Notes: generated by a model from the sequence alone, not told the origin. Counted from the first letter of the stretch, positions 10,526-21,262 are shown. The stretch is DNA of 64,000 nucleotides from Lepidostoma basale (GCA_022606425.2 JAHDVF020000067.1:1178001-1242000), one strand, 5' to 3'. Numbers and translations: made by a program.

Positions 10526-10894
10526 TTTGATCGAAAACATGTATTATCTCATGTGCGGCTGGTCAAGTTGGTCAAGTTACGACCCTTTTAATCGAGAATT
10601 GGAACGCAAACGTGAATATGATTGAAATGCATTGAATCGATTAGTTTAAACGAATGTACCACTGTTGAACCCACAACAAAAGGAAGTGTAAAATACATTC
10701 ATGAAGATAATTGATTATGAAAATGGTGGTAATTTTTTCTCGATGCGCCCGAGAATGGCAAATATCATATTTGGGAGATGCGAAGACGGTTTATCTGCTA
10801 ATTTCACATAACTCATTCATTTAAATATATTTTTGATAACTAACTTGGTATCAAATAGATTTTTTTTTCATTTTTTTTACCATCGCCGAAGTAA
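10526..10894. other. Unrecognised sequence
   Basis: No gene or repeat was recognised. Confidence 0.3.
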
Positions 10895-11215
10895 TATAAA
10901 TATACAGTGTACATATTAACATTACTTTGTTTTTTGTATCACAACTGTATTTTATTATGTTGACATCATCAGGTGTTACAATAATATATCACACGTCAAA
11001 TTTTCGTGATTTTTCGAATCGAATCTTTATAATTATGTATTTGTTCCTATGTCAATTTGAATAATTTCTTTGATATTATTTTGAAGTTCTTGCTGAAATT
11101 AAGTTAGGTACCTAAATATTTTAATTAAAACAAAGTTATTATATAAATATTAATTTAACAGTTTTTAAATGTTAAGATATTATAGTGTTTTGGCCAAAAC
11201 AGTGGACTATCGAAA
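10895..11215. repeat. Degenerate half of P3 foldback
   Basis: Shared P3 blocks: ctttgttttttgtatcaca, the core ttgacatcatcaggtgtta (minus CCUGAUGAUGUCAA) and ttttggccaaaacagtgga. The GAAA half of the motif is missing. Confidence 0.55.
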
Positions 11216-11225
11216 ATATTCAGTT

Positions 11226-11412
11226 AATACGAATGAAATCATCTGTATTTTAGAAGTTTTATTGTATATTCTGTTATGTTCATGACTTGTTTCGCCTGTC
11301 TAAGGCATCATAAAAAGTCTGATACTATTTGATAATGCCTTAGACAGGCAATACATCCCATTAGAATTAAATATAATAAAACTTCTAAAAAATAGACGTT
11401 TTTATTCGTATT
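11226..11412. repeat. Foldback repeat, family P5
   Basis: Arms gaagttttattgtatatt and aatataataaaacttc enclose cttgtttcgcctgtctaagg and its inverse gataatgccttagacaggc. It is a decayed relative of 1245-1396. Confidence 0.7.
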
Positions 11413-12004
11413 TATTATTTAATATAAAGTTTTACATTATTGTTCAAAAACAATAAATATATAAGAGAAAATATCATTCCAATCCGAACCGTATTTGCGG
11501 ATTCTATTGCGTACATACTCAGAAGTATTGCCTTTGTATTTACAGCTCTATTCAACAATACAGATATTACATTAAAATTTAATCAGTAGCAACTAGACGC
11601 AAGTAATAATTCTGGATATCGCTTTACGCGTCAAAGAATTCAACTAAAGATAGGTGCATGTGCATTGAAGTAAGAATATCAGATATTTAAATAAGCCAAT
11701 AAAATGATCTGTGTTGAATCATTTGGAAAACCCAACGTGACAAATCAATTGGCTTATCTAGAAATACAATGTAAAATGATTTCTCTAAACCATCGTATCT
11801 CAACCTAGGGTTTGCGACCCCCCAGAAATGATAAAAAGTAAGGGGGATCGCAATCTGGCCAAAAAATAAGCTTTTTTAACTTGCACAAATCTGTCTCTGC
11901 TTATCATAGAGGACAAATATGTTCGCGACGCCACCTCCAGCGTCGCCACGTAATGCTACTTAACAATTGACTGCAAGTGTGGTAATTAGTAACAAGTTCA
12001 AACT
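11413..12004. other. Unrecognised sequence
   Basis: No gene was seen. The block at 11805-11880 (aggatcgcaatctggcc-like) may be a transposon end but was not identified. Confidence 0.3.
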
Positions 12005-12605
12005 GATAAAAGTATTTACAACATTTTGAATGTATACAAACACTTGTAGACGAATACTGGAAATTTACCATTGCGGGTTATCAATTAAATAATTAATTGT
12101 ATCTCAACAGAGACGAAGATGCAAATTGGAAACAGAATATGGTTGATCGAAGTGTTTACAGGACTTATGACCTATCATTGGTTGAGTTAAGCGCACGCTT
12201 TATGTAATACAACATTCCCCATTCCATATTTTTTCTGATGACCACCATGTCTGACAAACACCACCCTTTGCATGGTAGTATATTCAATCTACACACTAAC
12301 GCCATCTATGAAGATTGTATTTTAAGCATTTAGCAGAAGATCTTTTTAACGCAATGTGAAAGGCTACCGCCATGCGCCAATGCGCTGATGGCGGTAACAT
12401 ATATACAACTTCCAAAAAAATTGTCAGACATGGTGGTCATAATAAAAAAGGTGGAATGGGGAATGCTGTATTACCTAAAGCGTGCGCTTAACCCAACCAA
12501 TGACAGGTCATAAGTCCTGTAAGCACCTCGATCAACCATATTCTGTTTCCAATTTGCATATTCGTCTCTATTGAGAAACAATTAATTTTTTAATTGATAA
12601 AAGTA
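12005..12605. repeat. R2 long-inverted-repeat element with P6 half
   Basis: A P6 half (12005-12090) is joined directly to an R2 foldback. The left arm (about 12098-12280) and right arm (about 12413-12600) are inverted copies: cagagacgaagatgcaaatt against aatttgcatattcgtctct, and catgtctgacaaa against tttgtcagacatg. The central spacer carries ctacacactaacgccatcta. Confidence 0.8.
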
Positions 12606-12689
12606 TTTTTTTAAAGTATAATTCATTGAATGTTTCTTGAACAATGACAAAAAACGCTATATTAAACAATATGATTGAAAATTTTCTTG

Positions 12690-13010
12690 AAAGTTAAGGC
12701 GTTAACACTGAGGAATTCCATAGTTTTTACACAGGATTTAAAAAAAAAAAAAAATGTTAATTATTCAACTATGCTATATTTATAGACTACACAACATATT
12801 TGGGAGTTACCTCCATCTTCGGGTGTAAATATACGACTGAGTGAAAAAATGTGTTTCTGTAAGTTTCGTTATATTTTAAGGGAAACACAAGATGTTTCGT
12901 CTGCTAAAGTAAAATCAAATGTTTTGAATTTAATAATTCCTTAGCAAGACGGAACGTGTCTTTTACAAAAAATATAGTTAAATTTTAGAAACAGTGTAAT
13001 TTATGCCAGA
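12690..13010. repeat. Decayed P7 and P5 foldbacks, adjoining
   Basis: At 12785-12830 the minus strand reads a weak P7 motif (CCGAAGAUGGAGG...CUCCCAAAUAUGU). At 12860-13000 P5 arms surround gatgtttcgtctgctaaag and its inverse. Confidence 0.55.
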
Positions 13011-13094
13011 TGATTTAAACGCTTTTATTTGTCGATATTTGTGGTAAGTGTGAACAATTTATTTATTAAGATTAATTAATACAGTCGCGTTATT

Positions 13095-13372
13095 CTCCTT
13101 TTTCTTCTATTTGTCCTGTCACACCTCCGTGGTGCATAGGGCCTCAAGGAATCTTCTCCACCCGACTCTATCGCTTGCCTGATGCTTAACATCATCCCAA
13201 GTGAGGCCTGCTGCCTTAACCTCGTCCTGCAGGGTTCTTCTCCAGGTGGCTCTAGGTCTGCCTCGCTTTCTCTTTCCCCCCATAGGGGACCAGTCTAGTG
13301 CGCCCTGAGCGATGCAGGCTGGGTTCCGTCTCAGAGTGTGACCGATCCACTGCCATTTGCGTCTAGCGTTAG
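13095..13372 (-). mobile_element. Non-LTR retrotransposon 3' fragment, family E
   Basis: The minus strand reads KWIGHTLRRNPAC, ALDWSPMGGK, RGRPRATWRRTLQDE, then WRRFLEALC, the C-terminal end of an RTE-like protein. The same family is at 51208-51944 and 63385-64000. Confidence 0.85.
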
Positions 13373-13779
13373 TTTTACTATTTTATTTTATTTTATCTTT
13401 AAAATAAAATAAAACGCCATACCAAAAAGGGTTTAGAAACATTGCTCTAAGCAATGTGCATAGAATTGCTTAAATAGAAACGACAAAATCTAAAAAGCTA
13501 TTTAAGGATTGCTAATATAAATGAATACTTTAATTATTGAGTTACATTAGTATTTTTTACTGAGAGGTAGATATTAGAACAACATGGTTGATCAGAGTTG
13601 CCTGCACAAACCGCCCCTACCAGTCAATATCCACTGCGGTTCATTTTCAGTCTACCGTATCAAAGTGCTCATTTAACCAGGGAAGCCTCAATCTGGCTTT
13701 GCTTTTGTATCCGGCTGAATTGTTGAACAAAGTACTATTGCCATCGAGCCTTTGCTTTGCTAAAGTTTCAGGGTTTTGA

Positions 13780-14010
13780 ACAGGTTTCAAATCTAAGCTG
13801 AAAACCCATATTTTTCATATTTTATACCCAAATTGAAATTCATATTTCATAATTGATTTATTTTACATCAAAACCGATTGAAAATATCAGGTACAGCGCT
13901 CATATTTAGATTTTTAGATTTTCAATGCACCCTTGGGGTGATTACATAAAAATGACACTCTAACAGTTAGCATATTATTATTTTTATTAATTTTATTATT
14001 ACCTGTGAGT
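13780..14010 (+). mobile_element. CR1/L2-type 3' end
   Basis: It shares the end of the CR1/L2-like element at 35265-36086: caaatctaagctgaaaaccc (the SKLKTH codons), then the 3' untranslated block cccttggggtgattacat and an ATT-rich tail. The upstream open frame at 13588-13779 is unrecognised. Confidence 0.7.
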
Positions 14011-14284
14011 CTTCCTCGTTTGCGCATAAAACACGACTAAAGCTGAGTGAAGCTTTTTTAAAGGATTAAAATTAATGTTACTAGAAATGATTTTAAAAAC
14101 TTCAATGTGAGAAGAATATAGCTCATTATTTTGAACAGGTATCCGATCGTGTCGAGGTTTGGAACCAAGTCTCCTGGATCAGAAACCAAGCGTTCCATCT
14201 CCTAGACTACTCAGTACCAGATTCGTTATACTTAAAGAGTGATTATGTAATTGTATGAGTTTGTTATTTATTGTTTCTTAAACA
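14011..14284. other. Unrecognised sequence
   Basis: Nothing was recognised here. Confidence 0.3.
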
Positions 14285-14590
14285 ATAACGTAAAACTGTA
14301 TATTAAATCAGTAATCTTCTTCTTCTTCCTTATTGTAGACCTATGTGGATATTCTCCGGAGTGTTGCTCCTCCTGTGAGGTAGACTTTCAGCTGTCCTTC
14401 CATCTTTTGGAAGGTCTTCCACAAATACGACTCCCATGAGGCCGATTATGCAATTTAATATAGAGGAATCTGCTGGTGTCCATTCTTTGAACTTGACCGC
14501 ACCAGTCCCTTTTTCGTTGTTTGCTCCTTCTTATAATATCTTCAAAGAGAGAGAGAGAGATAGGCGAGGTTGAGGATATTATAAATCATT
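14285..14590. repeat. Dispersed repeat R4
   Basis: It shares long blocks with 26935-27190 (gacctatgtgg, ggtcttccacaaat, ctggtgtccattctttgaac). It is probably the 3' end of a retroelement with a TTC tail at its left edge. A short GA microsatellite is at 14550-14563. Confidence 0.5.
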
Positions 14591-14639
14591 AATATGAATT
14601 CAAATTACTTGTTTCTAGATTTATTATAATATATTTTAT

Positions 14640-14887
14640 AAGAATGGTAAAAAAAAAATTTGTTAACGATGCATATGGAACTAGAAATAGAGGAAGACCG
14701 AAGAAAATGTGGCACTATCAAATAAATCAAATATCGAATGTCGGCCACGTGAAGTGTCAAAGAAATCGACGCGCGTGCATGACAGGATAAAATAATGTTG
14801 AGGAAGTGAGAGAAATATGTTAAGAAAGATAAGTGTGGCAGTCCATTCTTTCTGCCTTTCCCTTCGGGGATGGTTAGTTAGTTAGTT
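14640..14887 (+). mobile_element. RTE subfamily A, 3' fragment
   Basis: Decayed codons for GTRNRGRPRKMWHYQINQ and the C-terminus are followed by the tail ggttagttagttagttt. Confidence 0.82.
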
Positions 14888-14936
14888 TATAAGAATGATT
14901 TGTTTTGCCTTGTTAAGGCATTATCAAATATTTCTA
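14888..14936. repeat. P5 half repeat
   Basis: The block gatttgttttgccttgttaa matches one side of the P5 centre, with stem II visible (ttgccttgttaaggca). Confidence 0.5.
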
Positions 14937-14939
14937 AAA

Positions 14940-15087
14940 CAGGTCTTGTTAGAAGTCGGACGAATCGACTACGTGTATGACTCGTTACATGAATGTGGAG
15001 GAAACTAGACAGGTGTGTGAGGATAGAGTAGTATGGCGGCCAATTCTCTTTGCATACCCTTCCAGAGAAACGGTTTGATGATTTAAT
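14940..15087 (+). mobile_element. RTE subfamily B, 3' fragment
   Basis: It carries the last 45 codons (VRSRTNRLRV-like, then CMNVE), then tttgatgatttaattgattg as tail. Confidence 0.75.
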
Positions 15088-15168
15088 TGATTGATTGATA
15101 ATTTATTTCAGTTTCTAAAGTATGATTTCGGAAATATTAAAACATAAAATGAATTTTAAAAAAAATTA

Positions 15169-15478
15169 TAAGGATTAATTGTATCTCAATTGAGATGAAG
15201 ATGTAAATTGTTTTTCTGGGAACAGAATGTGGTGGCCGAGGCGGTTACAGGACTTATGACCTGTCATTTGTTGGGTTGAGCGATCGCTTTATGTTTAACA
15301 ACATTCTCCATTCCGCCCTTCTTATGACCACCACACCTGACAAATTTTTGGAACTTGTATATATGCTAGCATCCTGCGTTTATCTTTACATATTTTAGTT
15401 CACTCTACACTAGCCTGTTCTGTTGCTAAGAAAACAATTTACATCTTCGTCTCTATTGAGATACAATTAATCCTCATA
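15169..15478. repeat. R2 short element (MITE-like), about 310 bp
   Basis: Terminal inverted repeats of about 45 bp (aaggattaattgtatctcaa against ttgagatacaattaatcct) bound a non-coding core with tgacctgtcatttgttgggt. No transposase is present. The duplication at the insertion site is unclear. Confidence 0.8.
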
Positions 15479-15489
15479 AAAATAATAAA

Positions 15490-15560
15490 ATTAAAATTAT
15501 CCGCAATGGGTAAAATCCAGTATTTGTCTACAAGAATTTGGATACATTCAAAATGTTGAA
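15490..15560. repeat. P6 half repeat
   Basis: The block atccgcaatgggtaaaatcc followed by gtctacaagaatttgg matches the right arm of 6023-6197. Confidence 0.6.
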
Positions 15561-16256
15561 TTTAAATTGTATTTCATAGTACTTGTCTTCAGCGTTCTAC
15601 GTATAACGATAACTGAAAAAGAAAATGTCAGAAAATGTGAACTTGATGACGTTGTCATAATACGAAAATAGCAGGTGTACATACGTTTCCATTCATATTT
15701 TATATAAAGGATATTTTCACCATATACAATGTACTAAGTAGAGTGTAAAGGAAGTGTATTTTGATGATCGTATATATTGCAGCTATATGCTTCGGTGTGG
15801 AGTATATAGTACAAGCGGAGGAGTGATATTTTTGGTTGTCGAGGGGGGCATGACATAGGAGGGTAAAATAAATAAATAAAGTTTAACAAAAAAACACGTT
15901 TTACTTACCCATTCACCCGCGGTCCATTATTTCTGCCTACCCCTTCGGAGAGATGGCATGTTGGATAGTTGAGATAGTTGGATAGTTAGATAGTTGGATA
16001 GTAGTATATAAAAATCTAGCTCACTTTTATATTACGAAGATTTATGCAGCCTACATGACAATTTTTAAAATGATGTAGTTTTTAATATTGATGAAAACAT
16101 CTGTTTTTAAAAGTTTTTTTTTTAATTATGTGTTTTAATTTGCTAGGGGATTATTAGATGATCTTTTCACACAAAATTCGTTACTCCTGTAAAAAAAATA
16201 GCAATGAAGATACAATAATTTATCAGAATTATCAGAATTTCAAAACAATTAAATAA
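15561..16256. other. Mostly unrecognised; RTE scrap at 15920-15990
   Basis: Only a 3'-terminal scrap of RTE subfamily A (tctgccTACCCCTTCGGaga then tail-like gttggatagttg) is recognised, at 15920-15990. The remainder shows nothing. Confidence 0.4.
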
Positions 16257-16372
16257 TTTTTTTAAGGATTAATTGTATCTCAATAGAGACGAATATGTAA
16301 ATTATTTGGAAACAGAATATGGTAGTCGAGGCGTTTATAGGGCTTATGACCTGTCATTTGTTGGGTTAAATT
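16257..16372 (+). repeat. R2 left arm, truncated
   Basis: This is the left R2 terminus (taaggattaattgtatctca) through to gtcatttgttgggttaaa, cut at an ATT repeat. Confidence 0.7.
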
Positions 16373-16500
16373 TTTATCATTATTATTATTATTATTATCT
16401 AGTTGATAAAACGGAGCATCTTCTACAGCGCCCTTGAGATGAGCAATTCATAAAAATGGCGCTTAATAAATTATCCAATTTATTATTATATAAGCGATCA
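16373..16500 (+). mobile_element. CR1/L2-type 3' end scrap
   Basis: An ATT microsatellite plus the block agcgcccttgagatgagcaa, the 3' untranslated motif of the CR1/L2-like copies at 13.8 and 36.0 kb. Confidence 0.55.
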
Positions 16501-16516
16501 CTTATACAAAAAAAAA

Positions 16517-16543
16517 ATCAATTAAATAACTTATACAAATGAA
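16517..16543. repeat. 27-bp target-site duplication, left
   Basis: Identical to 20030-20056. It begins atcaattaaataac and ends caaatgaa. It directly abuts the TTAG tail of the full-length RTE. Confidence 0.96.
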
Positions 16544-16563
16544 ACTAACTAACTAACTAACCA

Positions 16564-19500
16564 TCACGCCATTTCCCCGGAGGGGTAGGCAGAGAGGATG
16601 GATCGCCACACTGGCCTGTCCTGGCACACCTCTCGGGCTTCCTCCACATTCATACATCGCACCATGCACGCACGTCGATTATTCCGACTTCGAATTTGGC
16701 CGCCTTTTAGTAATTGGTTAATTTGGTCATGCCATGTTTTCCTCGGTCGTCCTCGGCTTCTTTTCCCACTCACACTGCTTGTGTACAACTTTTTAACCAT
16801 TCTACTCTCATCCATTCGTTCCATATGTCCGAACCATCTCAGGGATCCTTTCTTAATTTTATTCATGATGCAGTCATCTGTCTTACATTTCTTTCTTATT
16901 TCATCGTTCGGTATTCTATCATACAATGTTTTCCCGCACATTCTTCTTAGTGATCTCATTTCTACGGCGTTTATCCTGCTTTCATCCTTCTTTTGCCAGC
17001 TCCAAGCTTCACTTCCATACATGAGAGTTGGCACTAGAACTCCATTGTGTACTGCCATCTTTGCTTCTGTGGATATATTTCTATTTGCAGTAATAACTTT
17101 GAGTGCGCCATTTATTTTATTCCCAGCACCAACCCTCCTTTCGATGTCTTTCTCCATTTTTCCGTCTCTTGTAAACATGCTTCCCAGATACGTAAATTCA
17201 GTAACTTGCTCCAATTTCTCGCCCATCGCACTTATATCACAAATCGTCATACATTCTTCTTTCTCGAAAACCATCACTTTAGATTTAGACACATTCATCA
17301 CCAAGTCACTCTTTTTGCATGCCTCATACATCCTTGCCACTAAGACTTGCAAATTGTCTTTACTGTCAGCGATTAACACAGCATCGTCTGCATATAACAA
17401 ACAGCTGACTGACAAACAATTCATCTGAGCACCAGCGTCTATGCCTTCAAGTTCTTTCATACACTTGTCCAAGTATAGATTGAACAACCACGGGGACATC
17501 ACACAACCCTGTTTGACACCTTTGGTGATGTCAAACCAAGATGTGACAGCCCCATTAACCCTGACACAAGCGGTGCTTCCCTCATAGAGGGATGCGACCG
17601 CGCGTATCAGTTTTGTGCCCACTCCATACTCGGCCAAGACCTTCCAAAGTTTTTTCCTATCAACTCGGTCATACGCTTTCTGCAGATCCACAAACGCACA
17701 GAAAAGTTTTCGGTCCTTGGCCAATACCTTCTCTGTTAGACTGCGGAGTGCAAAAATCTGGTCCATGCATCCACGTCCACTCATAAAGGCTCCTTGTACA
17801 TCCCAAATCTTTCCAGATGTCACTTTCCTCACTCTTTCTATCAGTATCCTGCCGTATAGTTTACCAACGGAGCTCAGCAGACTGATGGCCCTGTGGCTCC
17901 CACAGTCTACACGGGCTCCCTTACCCTTGTAAAGAGGCATGATAACTGCTCTTCTCCAGTCCAGCGGAGTATACCCCTCCTCCAAACATTGGTTAAGGAG
18001 TCCGCAAAGCCATGCAAGAACCACCTGGCCACCACTCTTGACAAACTCTATTGCAACGCAATCATATCCAACTGCTTTTCCACCTTTCATCATTTTCAAT
18101 GCATTCTTCATCTCATTCATGCTTATCTCTTCTGTACTACTTACTTCATTTGTGTTCACAGCACTTACATTTTCTCTGGCATCCATATCAGCTGCTACGT
18201 TACTGCCATACATTTCTTTAAAATAGTTCATCCATCTTTCTTGTACACTCTTATCATCTGTCAGCATTCTTCCGTCTTCTTCCAGAATTGCTTTCACACA
18301 TCCGCTTTCCGAGGAGTTCTGAGATTTTTTAACCTCCTTCCAGAACATTTTTATATTCTCCTGGAAGTGGTGGGTGATTTTTTCTCCCTCTTCTATTTTC
18401 ATCTTTTCTTTGCACTCTTTTACTCTCACTTTCACATTATTCTTACAAACCTTATATATTTCTTTCGCTCTCATATATTTTTCACTATCGCCCCTATCCA
18501 CTGCAAGCAAATTCTTCCACGCATCCTTTTTTTCTATAACGCTGTTTTTTACGTCCTCGTTCCACCAAGCGTCACCATTCATTCTCCCTGTCTTACACGT
18601 CCCGCATACTTCTTTTGCTCCTTCATATAAACTTTCTTTCAGATGGTTCCACTTTTCATCTACACTTAAATCATCCATCTCATATTTGCTCATTCTCGTA
18701 TTAACTGTATTAACATACTTCTCTTTCACTTCGTTATTTTGCAGTTTTTCGGTTTTGACTCTAGACAGGGCAGACACTGTTTTGCGGGTCTTGGATCGCC
18801 ATCCTCGAAACAAGATCACTCTAGCAACCACCAAGAAGTGGTCCGTCTCGAGTTCGGCTCCCCTGTACACTCTGGTATCCACCATGTCGCCTCTCAGTCT
18901 AGAGTCAATTGCAACATAATCAATCATCGTTCTCTCATTCCCTCTTTGCCATGTATACATATGGATCCTTTTGTGGTCGAAAATAGTATTCGCCACAAAG
19001 AGGTTCCATTCCAGGCATACGTCAAGCAATCTCATCCCATTATCATTCGTCTTAGGATCACCGAACTTGCCCAGACATTCCTCAAAACCACTCCTTTGGG
19101 TTCCCACCCAACCATTCATATCCCCTGCCAAAATTAATCTTTCGTTCACTTTCTTAACTTCCGCGATTTCCCTAACTTTATCCCAAAACTCATCCTTCAC
19201 CGCCTCTCCATCGGAGTTGACTGGAGCGTACCCTATGATGAGGAAAATCCTTGTCAATCCGATTTTAAAGCGAATCCACATAAGCCTCGGGCTCACACAT
19301 TCATATTCTTTCATACATTCTGCCATTCTAGGAGAAAGTAGCGCCGCAACGCCCTGACAGCCTCTTTGTGATTGCTTCACTCCAGACCACAACACAAGCG
19401 TGTCGCCATGCTCCTTCATTCCTCTCTCTTTCATCATGCTCTCAGTCACGCACAGGATGTCTATACAATGCCTTTTCATTTCAATACACATTTCATTCAT

Positions 19501-19635
19501 CTTTCTTTCCATTCCTCCTCTTACATTCCACGTACCAATCCGGCACTCCACCCTCCTCTGTTCGCCATCTCGGGAGATGCGGCGTGATGGGTTGCGTGCC
19601 TCATCGCCACCTATAGGCATAACTCCCGCGCCCAC
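16564..19635 (-). CDS. RTE endonuclease-reverse transcriptase, intact
   Basis: This is the protein that nicks target DNA and copies the element RNA onto it (target-primed reverse transcription). Residues about 30-270 form an apurinic-type endonuclease: TWN at 36-38, Glu65 in VTES, GDMN at 171-174, MIDY at 238-240 and TDH at 264-266. The reverse transcriptase spans about 510-800: MPLYKGKG at 566, Asp650 in FVDLQKAYD, GVKQGC at 706-711, and YADD at 748-751. The C-terminal region (about 860-1023) has LMYGSEAW, RWFGHMERM and GRPRKTWHDQINQ and ends SGEMA. All catalytic residues are present. The start is the first ATG after the upstream stops and leaves a plausible N-terminus. Plus-strand frames opposite it are shadows. 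Confidence 0.96.
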   Translation of the reverse strand: MGAGVMPIGGDEARNPSRRISRDGEQRRVECRIGTWNVRGGMERKMNEMCIEMKRHCIDILCVTESMMKERGMKEHGDTLVLWSGVKQSQRGCQGVAALLSPRMAECMKEYECVSPRLMWIRFKIGLTRIFLIIGYAPVNSDGEAVKDEFWDKVREIAEVKKVNERLILAGDMNGWVGTQRSGFEECLGKFGDPKTNDNGMRLLDVCLEWNLFVANTIFDHKRIHMYTWQRGNERTMIDYVAIDSRLRGDMVDTRVYRGAELETDHFLVVARVILFRGWRSKTRKTVSALSRVKTEKLQNNEVKEKYVNTVNTRMSKYEMDDLSVDEKWNHLKESLYEGAKEVCGTCKTGRMNGDAWWNEDVKNSVIEKKDAWKNLLAVDRGDSEKYMRAKEIYKVCKNNVKVRVKECKEKMKIEEGEKITHHFQENIKMFWKEVKKSQNSSESGCVKAILEEDGRMLTDDKSVQERWMNYFKEMYGSNVAADMDARENVSAVNTNEVSSTEEISMNEMKNALKMMKGGKAVGYDCVAIEFVKSGGQVVLAWLCGLLNQCLEEGYTPLDWRRAVIMPLYKGKGARVDCGSHRAISLLSSVGKLYGRILIERVRKVTSGKIWDVQGAFMSGRGCMDQIFALRSLTEKVLAKDRKLFCAFVDLQKAYDRVDRKKLWKVLAEYGVGTKLIRAVASLYEGSTACVRVNGAVTSWFDITKGVKQGCVMSPWLFNLYLDKCMKELEGIDAGAQMNCLSVSCLLYADDAVLIADSKDNLQVLVARMYEACKKSDLVMNVSKSKVMVFEKEECMTICDISAMGEKLEQVTEFTYLGSMFTRDGKMEKDIERRVGAGNKINGALKVITANRNISTEAKMAVHNGVLVPTLMYGSEAWSWQKKDESRINAVEMRSLRRMCGKTLYDRIPNDEIRKKCKTDDCIMNKIKKGSLRWFGHMERMDESRMVKKLYTSSVSGKRSRGRPRKTWHDQINQLLKGGQIRSRNNRRACMVRCMNVEEAREVCQDRPVWRSILSAYPSGEMA
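16575..16585 (-). promoter_or_regulatory. Conserved 3'-terminal hairpin in RTE coding end
   Basis: On the RNA the last codons form CCCC-UCC-GGGG. Other copies keep the CCCC/GGGG stem with different 3-base loops: UUC at 38.7 kb, UGC at 58.8 kb, UUU at the window start. With no 3' UTR, this hairpin plus the tail is the likely recognition site for the element's own reverse transcriptase. That role is inferred. Confidence 0.5.
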
Positions 19636-20029
19636 TTAAATACTACATTATTATGACAACTTATTACAAAATTATTACAACTATACTATTACTACATTAT
19701 CAATACTAAGCGAAAAAAATAAATAATAATAATAATAAGAAAAGAAAGTTGAAACACAGAAGAGTACATATTAAAACAATAAATCACCGACACAAACATA
19801 ATAATAAAAGAAAGTTGAAACACAGAAGAGTACATATTAAAACAAAAATTCACTGAATAATCCAAACAAAACCGATGTCTTTCCACTTGTCAGCAAACAG
19901 CAGACCGTGTATCCATTGCGGTGGCGGCTATCGACACGACGGGGTCCGGGTACAGCGGTACGGGGATGGGGGGTGCGGGGTGCAGGGTGCAGTCGTCCAC
20001 TGTCCAGAGCAGATAACGCATGCGTAGGC

Positions 20030-20056
20030 ATCAATTAAATAACTTATACAAATGAA
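20030..20056. repeat. 27-bp target-site duplication, right
   Basis: A perfect copy of 16517-16543, adjoining the GC-rich 5' end of the element. Confidence 0.96.
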
Positions 20057-20970
20057 TATTCTGAAATATTAAGATTTTACAGAAATAAGGTTTTACTATT
20101 GATTTTACAGGTTTTTAATTACTACTTCCACTTTTATCATTAATTCTACAGCGACGTATTAAAACAAAAGTTTAAAAAAATATAACTTTTCTTAACCGCG
20201 ATAACAATTATACAACCCTTTCAATAGCGTATAGGTTTTTTTTTTTCAATTTTTCTAATTTATTTTCCCCGTGATTTAAAAACATTTACGTTTAAAAACC
20301 AATTTAGCTGCTGACTGCTTATGTGATAGATTTCAATAATTAACAAAACATAAAAATAAAATATAACCAAAAATTGTTTTTTATATTATTTTACTATCGC
20401 CATTCGTCGTTATTTTGTGCGTTCAAATTAAAATTTCTTATGAAAAATATTTAGTATTCTCAACATTTTTTAACACTTGTCTCAAACATAATTTAGACTG
20501 TAGAAATTCTTCCTAATTAACGTTAAGGGTTTAAAAATAATACACTTATAAATGACGTCAGCAGGTCAAAAACATATTTACAAAAAGTGGAAAGATGTGT
20601 TTTAAAAAACATTAATTTTCTAACGTTATTCAAAATAATCCTGTATCTATTTCTTAATATATTTATTTTTAAGAACACGTTTGCCAATTCACAATATTTC
20701 CGAACAAAACTATCAAAAATATTGTAAATGTCGTTGTAAGAATGAGAAGAATTTAAAATTTTGTTTGCTTCGTTTTTAATGATCCGAATTGCTTTCCCAA
20801 AATTCCACCCACCGCCCCTGTCACCGGTTGGTGAAGAGGTGGTGAAATATGCCAAGACATGAATATCAATAATATATTACAGCTAGAGTCACGACCCTTT
20901 GGGAAAATCCAGCCGCAAGATCAATAGCAGAAGAATAGAAACCTCCGTTACTGCTAAGCTTTTAGTTTTG
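20057..20970. other. AT-rich sequence, no supported gene
   Basis: A 110-codon minus-strand frame (20523-20855) has no recognisable domain and an AT-driven composition, so I do not call it a gene. Confidence 0.4.
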
Positions 20971-20971
20971 G

Positions 20972-21213
20972 CATCATCTGGGGCTAGTTTCTACACAACT
21001 TTGTTATAATATTTATCAAATGCAAACACCTTATCATATGTAAATAGGCAACTTAGCATGTGGTTAAACTTCCCAAGGTAAGCCTTTACATTTCAAGTTA
21101 TTTTTAATTGTATAAATGAAAACATCAGTCATTTTGGAGTTTCGAAAATGGTGTTTGCATTTGATAAATATTATATTATAACAAAGTTGTGTAGAAACTA
21201 GCCCCAGATGATG
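20972..21213. repeat. Foldback repeat, family P8
   Basis: Arms of about 58 bp (catcatctggggctagtttc ... against gaaactagccccagatgatg) flank a spacer of about 120 bp; the right arm has a 5-base insertion. It contains gaaactagc, resembling the ACUAGU stem of P2, but no convincing full core. Confidence 0.75.
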
Positions 21214-21214
21214 T

Positions 21215-21262
21215 AGAATGACATGTTTCGCCCTTCTAAGGCATTATTAAATAGTCCATTGT
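21215..21262. repeat. P5 half repeat
   Basis: The block gacatgtttcgcccttctaa then ggcattattaaatag, the left side of a P5 centre. Confidence 0.55.

Larger units (their letters stand above)
16544..20029 (-). mobile_element. Full-length RTE retrotransposon, 3,486 bp
   Basis: A complete, apparently young non-LTR retrotransposon on the minus strand. In element order it has a 394-bp 5' untranslated region (20029-19636) with a GC-rich first 110 bp, one uninterrupted frame of 1,023 codons (19635-16564), and only 20 bases after the start of the stop codon context, made of tgg and TTAG repeats. Perfect 27-bp target duplications flank it. The single ORF, small size, AP-type endonuclease and simple-repeat tail fit the RTE clade. 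Two 38-bp copies in the 5' UTR (19741-19778 and 19807-19844, spaced 66 bp) could be promoter units. Truncated relatives of both subfamilies litter the window. Confidence 0.96.

Noticed and set aside
16598..19639. Several plus-strand open frames of 60-276 codons
   Set aside because: They lie opposite the intact RTE gene and have no domains; they are antisense shadows.
20523..20855. 110-codon minus-strand frame
   Set aside because: No recognisable motif, AT-driven composition, no splice or promoter context.
20972..21213. P8 foldback as hammerhead-like
   Set aside because: Has GAAACUAG but no stem II or 5' core in the right order.
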